Below, in pieces: positions 1 through 6,062 of a DNA stretch of 13,750 nt. Position numbers and translations under genes: made by a program. This stretch comes from an uncultured Bacilli bacterium. GTDB lineage: Bacteria > Bacillota_I > Bacilli_A > RFN20 > CAG-826. The stretch spans positions 1 to 13,750 of the forward strand of contig CAKPJO010000021.1 of the NCBI GenBank assembly GCA_934162685.1, given 5' to 3'. Each line of letters begins with the position of its first letter. The first letter of the stretch is position 1. The notes under the pieces were generated by a model. That model saw nothing but the letters and a program-made list of their open reading frames with translations, ran no database searches and had not been told where the DNA came from.

Positions 1-7
1 TGTTTAT

Positions 8-13
8 CCTCCT
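8..13 (-). promoter_or_regulatory. Shine-Dalgarno of the next gene beyond the left edge
   Basis: Directly after the lepB stop codon the minus strand reads AGGAGG, followed by ATAAACA up to the window edge. This is a perfect ribosome binding site, and its start codon must lie within a few bases outside the window. It implies that lepB is followed, in the same transcript, by another gene. In many Bacilli the rplS-lepB pair is followed by the ribosome-assembly GTPase gene rbgA, but nothing of that gene is visible here. Confidence 0.7.
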
Positions 14-15
14 AA

Positions 16-606
16 TTAATACCATCTTAACTTTACATTTTTGCAAACATCATCATCGCAATGTTTATATATTACTTTTAAAACTCCATCAACGTTATTT
101 TGACTAATAGCGCCTCTACTTCTTGAATCTAATGACACCGAGCGATGATCACCTAATGCAAAATAAAAAGATGAAGGTATCTCATAATCTTCTTCCATTG
201 CTACACCTCCATTACGATAGGTGGCTTTTAATTCAATATCATTAATGAAAGATTGTTCTAATAACTTACCATCAATATAAATATTGCCTGTTTTTTCAAT
301 ACGAATAGTTTCTCCCGGCATTCCAATTATTCTTTTTATGATATCATGCCCTTCTCTATCCTCTGTTTGATCAACTTTAAATATTACAATATCAAATCTT
401 TTAATATTTTTTTTCGACGATTCTGTTGTTTTCATTAAACCATAATCACCATTTAATAAAGTAGGTTCCATGGAAGATCCAGACACAACTACTTTTTCAA
501 AACAAACGTTACGATATAATAAAAGTGAAGTAATGCAAAAACATAACACAACCACGATTGTGAAAATAATATCTATAACACGATGTTTTTTTGCTTTTTT
601 TTCCAT
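16..606 (-). CDS. lepB: Signal peptidase I (S26 family)
   Basis: Membrane-anchored serine protease that removes signal peptides from exported proteins on the outer face of the membrane. The 196-residue protein has one N-terminal membrane segment (about residues 11-31), as in short Gram-positive SipS-type enzymes. It then carries the family boxes in order: SGSSMEPTL with the catalytic Ser45, RFDIVIF (70-76), IKRIIGMPGE with the general base Lys91, and GDHRSVSLDSRSRG near the C-terminus. That last box has His where GDNR is usual. The ATG has GGAG (614-617) 7 bases upstream, and the gene has its own near-consensus promoter. It lies downstream of rplS, a common Bacilli arrangement. The family call is secure. 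The lipoprotein genes in this window use a different peptidase (Lsp), which is not present here. Confidence 0.95.
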   Translation of the reverse strand: MEKKAKKHRVIDIIFTIVVVLCFCITSLLLYRNVCFEKVVVSGSSMEPTLLNGDYGLMKTTESSKKNIKRFDIVIFKVDQTEDREGHDIIKRIIGMPGETIRIEKTGNIYIDGKLLEQSFINDIELKATYRNGGVAMEEDYEIPSSFYFALGDHRSVSLDSRSRGAISQNNVDGVLKVIYKHCDDDVCKNVKLRWY

Positions 607-624
607 GTTTAAACTCCTTTTTTA

Positions 625-653
625 ATTATAAACTAAGTTATAATTAAATACAA
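625..653 (-). promoter_or_regulatory. Promoter of lepB
   Basis: On the minus strand TTGTAT (648-653) and TATAAT (625-630) are separated by exactly 17 bases, a near-consensus sigma-A promoter. It lies between the rplS terminator and the lepB ribosome binding site, so lepB can be transcribed independently of rplS. Confidence 0.75.
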
Positions 654-667
654 TTTATAACATAAAA

Positions 668-699
668 ACAAAAAAGGCCCTCACTAAGAGAAGCCTTTC
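668..699 (-). terminator. Rho-independent terminator of rplS
   Basis: Read on the minus strand, AAAGGC at one end pairs with GCCTTT at the other. The stem is extended by G-T pairs around a short loop and is followed by a run of T. It sits about 30 bases after the rplS stop and just upstream of the lepB promoter. Confidence 0.75.
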
Positions 700-727
700 A
701 AGTCACTTATTAATGTTAATTTGTTAA

Positions 728-1075
728 TTAAAGAACAGTCTTAATACGGGCTGCTTTTCCTGAACGTTCACGTAAGTAGAAGATTTTGTTACGACGAACT
801 TTACCTTTTTTAACAACTTCAATTTTGCTAATTGAAGGTGAGTGTAATGGGAATGTTCTTTCAACACCGACACCATTACTAATTTTTCTTACGATAAATG
901 TTTCGCCAACGCCACCACCAACACGAGCCATGACAACGCCTTGGAATAATTGTACTCTTTCTTTTCCGTTTTCAATAATACGGACATAAACATTAACTGT
1001 ATCACCAGAAGAGAATGATGGGATATCAGTTTTTAATTGTGACTTTTCGATTTCTTTTACTAAATTATTGTTCAC
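728..1075 (-). CDS. rplS: 50S ribosomal protein L19
   Basis: Structural protein of the large ribosomal subunit at the interface with the small subunit. I place the start at the GTG at 1073-1075. It has AAAAGGAG (1086-1093) 10 bases upstream and gives 115 residues, the usual L19 length; a longer reading from an in-frame TTG at 1105 would run through the ribosome binding site. Family hallmarks are PSFSSGDTVNVYVRI, the ERVQLFQGVVMARVGGG stretch, ETFIVRKISNGVGVERTFPLHSP, KVRRNKIFYLRE and the basic C-terminus GKAARIKT. The gene has its own promoter, a structured leader and a terminator. It is not preceded by trmD, its usual partner; the gene upstream here is a secreted nuclease. Confidence 0.96.
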   Translation of the reverse strand: MNNNLVKEIEKSQLKTDIPSFSSGDTVNVYVRIIENGKERVQLFQGVVMARVGGGVGETFIVRKISNGVGVERTFPLHSPSISKIEVVKKGKVRRNKIFYLRERSGKAARIKTVL

Positions 1076-1085
1076 AATAAACACG

Positions 1086-1160
1086 CTCCTTTTCGTTATC
1101 TTCAATGTTCATTCGAGTAAGTGAACTCCAGCGGAACATTTGCGGCATTTTTCCAAATGC
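1086..1160 (-). promoter_or_regulatory. Structured 5' leader of rplS, candidate L19 autoregulatory leader
   Basis: The roughly 85-base leader between the promoter and the GTG start folds into two nested elements on the minus strand. The first is GCATTT / AAATGC (1155-1160 with 1145-1150) closed by a GGAA tetraloop. The second is ATGTTC / GAACAT (1134-1139 with 1105-1110) enclosing GAGT / ACTC (1125-1128 with 1115-1118). The ribosome binding site follows immediately. Firmicutes are known to carry an L19-binding leader in front of rplS; position and size fit, but membership of that family is inferred. Confidence 0.55.
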
Positions 1161-1166
1161 TTTGTT

Positions 1167-1195
1167 ATTCTATCAAATAACGGCTATTAATTCAA
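1167..1195 (-). promoter_or_regulatory. Promoter of rplS
   Basis: Minus-strand TTGAAT (1190-1195), a 17-base spacer and TAGAAT (1167-1172). It would start transcription just before the GCATTT hairpin of the leader. An AT-only inverted repeat, TTTATTT / AAATAAA (1203-1222), lies just upstream and may be a weak terminator for the nuclease gene. Confidence 0.75.
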
Positions 1196-1232
1196 GTTAA
1201 ATTTTATTTATATTTAAATAAACAAGAACTTT

Positions 1233-2258
1233 TTACTTATTAAACATCAAATCAGCAAATTCTGGATGATCAATAAATGGATTACGATTCTTTTGAATAT
1301 CATAATTACGATTATTTCTTAACATTTCCCAAGATGTAACTGGATATTCTCTATTCCATTTTAGGCATAAATCTAAAGATGAAAAATTACCTTCTATACT
1401 ATGGCCATACATAACATAGACATATAATGTTGCTCGTGCTACTTCTCCTTTAGCAGCATCACAAGGCTCAAAATAGGAGCCCGAACGATAATTTGCTGTG
1501 ACTTTATTAGCAGAATCTTTTACCGCTGTAGAAGAATTATGAACAACTTCAGAGAATTGATAATTACCTCTTGCATTATTTGTTTTCCAATCATCAGCGT
1601 AAATCAAGTTAGAGTCTTTTGCGGCATTCTTTGAAATCTTGGATTGTGGATAACTATGTTCACGATTCCATTTGTTAGCAGCATTTCCACTTACGTGAGC
1701 AGTTTTAGGATAAGAACTACGGCTATAAATGCAAAATACATTATTAGCGTTATTAGGATCTTCATCTACTTTTTCGTATCTACTCCAATCATAGCTTCTA
1801 GTTAATCCACTAACATTAACAATTTGCTTAAGTGCATTTGTTAAGGAAGAGCCAGTTTTTCCAATTGCACTTTGATAATAACTATCACTTACTGACGACA
1901 CAATACCTTCAATATATGGTGTACGCATAAACTCTTTGCTTGCCGAACTATCACTTTGTAAAAAATATTGCCATTTACCTTCAATGACTGATGAAGAAGT
2001 ATCACTAGATGTAGAACTCGGTGTAACACTAATGCTTGGTGGCGGGACACTTGTTGAAGGAGTGGATGGTGTAGTTGTAGATGATATTACACTAGGAATA
2101 GACGGAGTAACACTTGGCTCATTAGATATTACGTTTGAAATAGAATTCGAATCACCGCTTGATACATTGCCGGTCGTAGAATTATTTCCGTTGTTACATG
2201 AAACAAGACTAGTGGTAAGTATTGCTAATAGAGTAATTAATTTAAATTTTGCTTTCAT
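1233..2258 (-). CDS. Secreted endonuclease I family lipoprotein
   Basis: Predicted surface lipoprotein nuclease that would cut extracellular DNA or RNA. Residues 1-21 are a lipoprotein signal peptide (positive start, hydrophobic core, lipobox LVSC with Cys21). Residues 22-92 are a low-complexity Ser/Thr/Pro linker, and the catalytic domain spans about 110-341. It shows the endonuclease I (PF04231, BsnI-like) landmarks: NREHSYPQS with the putative general base His201, TNNARGNYQFSEV with the Asn/Arg/Asn cluster of the metal site, GEVARATLYVYVMYG, and the C-terminal block RNNRNYDIQKNRNPFIDHPE. Where relatives often read DLHH before the metal-site Asn, this protein has DSNLIYADD, a local variation. 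A 7-base-spaced AAAGGTG precedes the ATG and a near-perfect promoter precedes that. Exact substrate (DNA, RNA or both) cannot be read from sequence. Confidence 0.9.
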   Translation of the reverse strand: MKAKFKLITLLAILTTSLVSCNNGNNSTTGNVSSGDSNSISNVISNEPSVTPSIPSVISSTTTPSTPSTSVPPPSISVTPSSTSSDTSSSVIEGKWQYFLQSDSSASKEFMRTPYIEGIVSSVSDSYYQSAIGKTGSSLTNALKQIVNVSGLTRSYDWSRYEKVDEDPNNANNVFCIYSRSSYPKTAHVSGNAANKWNREHSYPQSKISKNAAKDSNLIYADDWKTNNARGNYQFSEVVHNSSTAVKDSANKVTANYRSGSYFEPCDAAKGEVARATLYVYVMYGHSIEGNFSSLDLCLKWNREYPVTSWEMLRNNRNYDIQKNRNPFIDHPEFADLMFNK

Positions 2259-2290
2259 AAAATCACCTTTGTTTTTTGGGTAGTATTTAG

Positions 2291-2319
2291 ATTATATAAT
2301 TTTATGATAAATTTATCAA
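2291..2319 (-). promoter_or_regulatory. Promoter of the endonuclease I gene with overlapping palindrome
   Basis: Minus-strand TTGATA (2314-2319), 17-base spacer, TATAAT (2291-2296), close to consensus. A perfect 14-base palindrome, TGATAAATTTATCA (2305-2318), covers the -35 box and part of the spacer, a natural place for a repressor. Confidence 0.75.
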
Positions 2320-2322
2320 TTG

Positions 2323-2337
2323 CTCATAAATTATGAG
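2323..2337. repeat. Palindrome between the divergent nuclease and pepT promoters
   Basis: CTCATAA-A-TTATGAG is a perfect 7-1-7 inverted repeat, lying directly beside the -35 box of the nuclease promoter and about 20 bases upstream of the pepT -35. On the plus strand it is followed by seven T, so it also looks like a small terminator, but no plus-strand gene precedes it. An operator is the likelier reading. Confidence 0.55.
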
Positions 2338-2354
2338 TTTTTTTATCGTAGTGA

Positions 2355-2382
2355 TGGACTTATTTTTAAATTAGTGTATGAT
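2355..2382 (+). promoter_or_regulatory. Promoter of pepT
   Basis: TGGACT (2355-2360), 16-base spacer, TATGAT (2377-2382), placing the start of the transcript just before the ribosome binding site AAGGG (2394-2398). The -35 is weaker than at the nuclease promoter opposite. Confidence 0.5.
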
Positions 2383-2407
2383 AATTGTATTTGAAGGGAT
2401 TGATATT

Positions 2408-3616
2408 ATGAATATTAAAGAACGATTTTTAAGTTACGTAGGAATCGATACACAAAGCGATGAATCTTCATCAACATATCCTTCTACTGATAAGCAATTA
2501 AATTTAGCACGTAAACTAGTTAATGATTTACAAAGTCTAGGAATTACTAATGCGTATTTAAATAAATATGGTATTGTTTATGCTAAAATACCTGCAAATT
2601 GCGAGGATTTAAAAGATAAAATCGGTTTTATTAGCCACATGGATACTTCTCCTGATTTTTCTGGAGCAAATGTAAAACCACGTATTATAACTAATTATGA
2701 TGGCTCAGATATTATCTTAAATAAAGATTTAAATATTGTTTTAGATACAAAAACATTCCCAACATTATTAAAAAACATTGGTGAAACTATCATTGTTACT
2801 GATGGAACAACACTTCTTGGCGCTGATGATAAAGCTGGTGTCGCAATTATCATGTCTTTAGTTGAAGAACTTGTAAATCATCCTAATATAAAACATGGAC
2901 AAATAAGCGTTGCTTTTACGCCAGATGAAGAAATTGGACGCGGAACCGATAACTTTGATATTAAAGAATTCGATGCTGATTATGCCTATACTATTGATGG
3001 TGGAGAAATTGATTTAATCGAATATGAAAACTTTAATGCCGCTTCTGCTACTGTGGAAATTCATGGTAAAAGTATTCATCCCGGATCCGCAAAAGGAAAA
3101 ATGATTAATTCCATTTTAGTCGCTGAAGAATTCAATGATTTATTACCTTGTGACATGATTCCTAGTAAAACTGAAGGCTATCAAGGATTTAACCATTTAC
3201 ATAACATAAGCGGTGATTGTGAACACACAACTATGGAATACATTATCCGTAACCATTCAAAAGAATTATTTGAAAAACAAAAGCAAGACTTTAAAGTAGC
3301 AAAAGATGTATTAGATTATAAATATGGTTATGAAATTGTTACTTTAACAATTACTGATAGTTATCAAAATATGCGTCCATATATTGAAAAAGATCCACGT
3401 GCACTTAATCGTGTGGTGGATACATATAAAAAACTAAATATTCCATTTAATTTCTCACCAATTCGCGGTGGAACTGATGGAGCAACATTAACTGTAAAAG
3501 GACTCCCTACTCCTAATTTAGGAACAGGCGGATATAATTACCATGGTAAATTTGAATATGTCTCTTTAACACAAATGGAAAAAATGGTAAAAATATTAAT
3601 TGAATTAATAAAATAA
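2408..3616 (+). CDS. pepT: Peptidase T (M20 tripeptide aminopeptidase)
   Basis: Cytoplasmic dinuclear zinc aminopeptidase that releases the N-terminal residue of tripeptides. The start is the ATG at 2408, with AAGGG 9 bases upstream; an earlier in-frame ATG at 2378 falls inside the promoter. The protein has 402 residues, near the family's usual 405-410. The zinc and catalytic residues are all present: His77 and Asp79 (FISHMDTSPD), Asp140 (LLGADDKAG), Glu173-Glu174 region (TPDEEIGRGTDNFD), Asp197 (YTIDGGE) and His379 (GTGGYNYHGKFE). The dimerisation/lid segment around IHGKSIHPGSAKGKMINS and the substrate-binding IRGGTDGA are also intact. It is the only plus-strand gene, and it is divergent from the nuclease and convergent with the VTT gene. 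Confidence 0.96.
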   Translation: MNIKERFLSYVGIDTQSDESSSTYPSTDKQLNLARKLVNDLQSLGITNAYLNKYGIVYAKIPANCEDLKDKIGFISHMDTSPDFSGANVKPRIITNYDGSDIILNKDLNIVLDTKTFPTLLKNIGETIIVTDGTTLLGADDKAGVAIIMSLVEELVNHPNIKHGQISVAFTPDEEIGRGTDNFDIKEFDADYAYTIDGGEIDLIEYENFNAASATVEIHGKSIHPGSAKGKMINSILVAEEFNDLLPCDMIPSKTEGYQGFNHLHNISGDCEHTTMEYIIRNHSKELFEKQKQDFKVAKDVLDYKYGYEIVTLTITDSYQNMRPYIEKDPRALNRVVDTYKKLNIPFNFSPIRGGTDGATLTVKGLPTPNLGTGGYNYHGKFEYVSLTQMEKMVKILIELIK

Positions 3617-3624
3617 GTTTAAAT

Positions 3625-3653
3625 AAAAATGGTAACAACGCATGTTATCATTT
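3625..3653. terminator. Bidirectional terminator between pepT and the VTT gene
   Basis: AAAATGGTAACA pairs with TGTTATCATTTT across a 4-5 base loop, followed by T on the plus strand and by T (complement of A) on the minus strand. It lies 8 bases after the pepT stop. Its right arm overlaps the last codons and TGA of the converging minus-strand gene, so one hairpin can serve both. Confidence 0.7.
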
Positions 3654-4523
3654 TTTTACTTTTTTAGTCATAAATAAATTATCGATTTTATCTTGATATT
3701 TATAAGTCAAAATTCCAATTATTCCAAATATAACAAAAATTACAATCCAAACCGGAATCCCCCAGCCAGAAAATGGAATAATGGATCCACTTCCAAAAAA
3801 GCAATAAATAGCAATAACTAATGGTCTTATTAAAATCATAACTACTAAATAAAACCAAAAATTCATATTAGTTACACCAGCTAAAATACATAGCACATCA
3901 TCTGGAAAAAAAGGTAGTATTTGCATAATAATAAATGGTCCTTTACCACGATTAGATAAAATTTGTAAATACTTATCCATTTTATCACCTGCTAGCCAAT
4001 GAACCACTCCTCTTCCGCAGAATTTTCCAATTGCATAACAAATCATCGAACCAATAAATACACCAATAGACGATAAAATAAAAGCTTCAAGCGAACCATA
4101 TATCATTACTCCAGAAACATAACATAATAAGGCTGGTAATGGTAATACTACAACTTGTAATATTTGTAAAAGCACAAATACTATTTTTCCATATGGCCCT
4201 GTTGATTGAATTAATTTAATGATATGTTCAAGTTTCTTTTCATCACTATCTATAGCGTCTAAATTAAATACTTTATTAACTAAAATAAGAGCATAAAACA
4301 TTATAAAAAACAAAGCCACACCAACAAAAAGAAGTTTGAATATTTCTTCTTTTTTTAATAAGAATGTTATCGTGCTAATAGCAAACACAATGCTTGCTAA
4401 GATGTAAATGATAATTTTAAAAACATTAGACCATCCTTTCATCCATAAAGCACTACCTATAGTAATTAGTAAAAGCATTATTACTTCAATAATAAATAAA
4501 ATTATATTAAGATGTTTTTTCAT
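3648..4523 (-). CDS. VTT-domain membrane protein (TVP38/TMEM64, DedA-like)
   Basis: Integral membrane protein of 291 residues. Residues 1-85 form about three hydrophobic segments, and a VTT/SNARE-associated domain covers about 105-250. It has the typical re-entrant motifs: VVVLPLPALLCYVSGVMIYG (126-143), the GSMICYAIGKFCGRG stretch (158-172), and LPFFPDDVLCILAGVTNM (203-220). Bacterial members of this fold are implicated in moving lipids such as undecaprenyl phosphate or phospholipids between leaflets, or in membrane integrity; the substrate here is unknown. The gene starts 2 bases after the stop of the purine permease, so the two are translated from one mRNA. Whether that reflects shared function or only shared expression cannot be told. 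It ends in TGA inside the convergent terminator. Confidence 0.85.
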   Translation of the reverse strand: MKKHLNIILFIIEVIMLLLITIGSALWMKGWSNVFKIIIYILASIVFAISTITFLLKKEEIFKLLFVGVALFFIMFYALILVNKVFNLDAIDSDEKKLEHIIKLIQSTGPYGKIVFVLLQILQVVVLPLPALLCYVSGVMIYGSLEAFILSSIGVFIGSMICYAIGKFCGRGVVHWLAGDKMDKYLQILSNRGKGPFIIMQILPFFPDDVLCILAGVTNMNFWFYLVVMILIRPLVIAIYCFFGSGSIIPFSGWGIPVWIVIFVIFGIIGILTYKYQDKIDNLFMTKKVKK

Positions 4524-4525
4524 AA

Positions 4526-5998
4526 CTATAATAGAGGCAATACTGCCGATAAAATAAATGATATAACAAATAAAATTGCAACAATATATATTGGAAGCGA
4601 CACTTCTTTATAACGTTTAGAAGCAAGCATCATCACGCAATAAGAAATAATGCCAATTCCTATTCCCGTAGCAATTGAATACGTCAGAAGCGAGAATATT
4701 ACTGTTATAAATCCCACAAAAGCAATTATACGATCCTTAAAGTTAATATCTTTGAAATTACCAGTAAATATCATAGCCCCAACGCATACTAATGCTGGGG
4801 CAGTAACTGATCCAGCAGTGAAAATAGAAAACACTGGATAAATAAACGCTGACAAAATAAACATTAATCCAGCAGTAACGGCCGCCAATCCGGTCTTTGC
4901 TCCCATTTCAGCTCCTACATTACTTTCTGCAAAAGGTGTAACTGTAGACGTTCCTAATGGTCCACATATTGCAGCGCCTATAGCATCAGATAAAGCAGCT
5001 TTTTGATAATTTTGTAATTTACCATTTTCATCAATAATGCCTGTATTTCTTCCAACTGCTAATAATGTCGCGGTTGTGTCAAACAAATGAACAAACATAA
5101 GTGAAAATATTGCTATATAAGATGTTGGAGTAGTAACTACTTTTAATAAGTCATTACTAAATTCTTTTGTAGTATAACTATCATTTAATAAGCCGAAAAA
5201 TAAGACATCTTTTGTTCCGCTAATTCCCCATGACCCACTATTATCTATCCAAGGTGCTACTGGTAATTTAGTAACAAACGACGTTGTATCATTTAATTTA
5301 AAAATCCAATCGCCACCTTCTTTAACCAATGTTCCATTATTTATCATAATTGATGAAGTAATAACTCCCACTACCGCAGCAACCAAAATGCTAATTGGTA
5401 TCGCCAATGTCGAAATCATTTTGTTTTTAGAAAACATCAATCCAAAGCATAACAATATAGCTAGTAAAGCAATTACTGTTGATGGGTTTAATAAGTTGCC
5501 AAGTTCAACTAAAGTTGATCCGCTAACAATAACGCCAGAATTTCTAAGTCCAACAAAGCAAATAAACGCTCCTAAAGCACTAGAAATAATTAATTGCAAA
5601 TCACGTGGAATAGCTTCAACAATAATTTTTCTTACGGGAGTAAGTGAAAATATCAAAAATATCAAACCAGATATTGTAAGCAAAATCATTCCTTGATGCC
5701 AAGTATATCCTGCACTACCACATATAGTGTAAGCTAAGTATGCATTAAGCCCCATACCCGCACTTAACACAACCGGATAATTAGCAACAAAGCCCATAAT
5801 AAATGTTACAAATGCTCCTACTAATGCAGTCATAGCAAAAACGCCTAAAGAATTCATGCCCATATCCGATAAAATAGATGCATTAACTGGTAAAATGTAA
5901 CACATGGCGATAAATGTGACTAAACCGCCTAAAATTTCAGTTTTAATATTCGAGTCTTTATCACTCACATGAAATATTTTATCAATAAGTTTCTTCAT
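4526..5998 (-). CDS. NCS2 family purine permease (AzgA/PbuG-like)
   Basis: Twelve-to-fourteen segment membrane transporter of the AzgA branch of the nucleobase-cation symporter-2 family, importing adenine, guanine or hypoxanthine. The 490-residue protein has the family opening (EILGGLVTFIAMCYILPVNASIL), SAGMGLNAYLAY (about 79-90), the DTTATLLAVGRNTG block, and the second half-repeat motif GPLGTSTVTPFAESNVGAEMGAKTGL split over residues around 346-371. It is a little longer than typical members because of a loop around residues 220-280. AAGGAG (6005-6010) precedes the ATG. Only 64 bases separate it from the barnase-like gene upstream; that is too short for a purine riboswitch, and no terminator lies in between, so read-through from the nuclease gene is plausible. 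Which purine is carried is not decidable here. Confidence 0.93.
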   Translation of the reverse strand: MKKLIDKIFHVSDKDSNIKTEILGGLVTFIAMCYILPVNASILSDMGMNSLGVFAMTALVGAFVTFIMGFVANYPVVLSAGMGLNAYLAYTICGSAGYTWHQGMILLTISGLIFLIFSLTPVRKIIVEAIPRDLQLIISSALGAFICFVGLRNSGVIVSGSTLVELGNLLNPSTVIALLAILLCFGLMFSKNKMISTLAIPISILVAAVVGVITSSIMINNGTLVKEGGDWIFKLNDTTSFVTKLPVAPWIDNSGSWGISGTKDVLFFGLLNDSYTTKEFSNDLLKVVTTPTSYIAIFSLMFVHLFDTTATLLAVGRNTGIIDENGKLQNYQKAALSDAIGAAICGPLGTSTVTPFAESNVGAEMGAKTGLAAVTAGLMFILSAFIYPVFSIFTAGSVTAPALVCVGAMIFTGNFKDINFKDRIIAFVGFITVIFSLLTYSIATGIGIGIISYCVMMLASKRYKEVSLPIYIVAILFVISFILSAVLPLL

Positions 5999-6062
5999 AA
6001 TAGTCTCCTTACTACCTTCAATAATATCACATATTTGATGTTTTACCTACAAATAGTGATAA

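Noticed and set aside
1076..1105. N-terminal extension of L19 from a TTG at 1105
   Set aside because: The extension would encode the ribosome binding site of the GTG start and exceeds the usual 115-residue length.
1936..2283. Plus-strand open frame opposite the nuclease signal peptide and linker
   Set aside because: Its hydrophobic, repetitive translation is the complement of the Ser/Thr-rich linker codons. No start signals.
2378..2407. Upstream in-frame start for pepT
   Set aside because: It falls within the -10 box, while the ATG at 2408 has a well-placed AAGGG and gives the usual family length and residue numbering.
5999..6062. Purine riboswitch in front of the NCS2 permease
   Set aside because: Such permeases are often riboswitch-controlled, but only 64 bases separate the genes. 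No purine-aptamer core or paired loops are visible.
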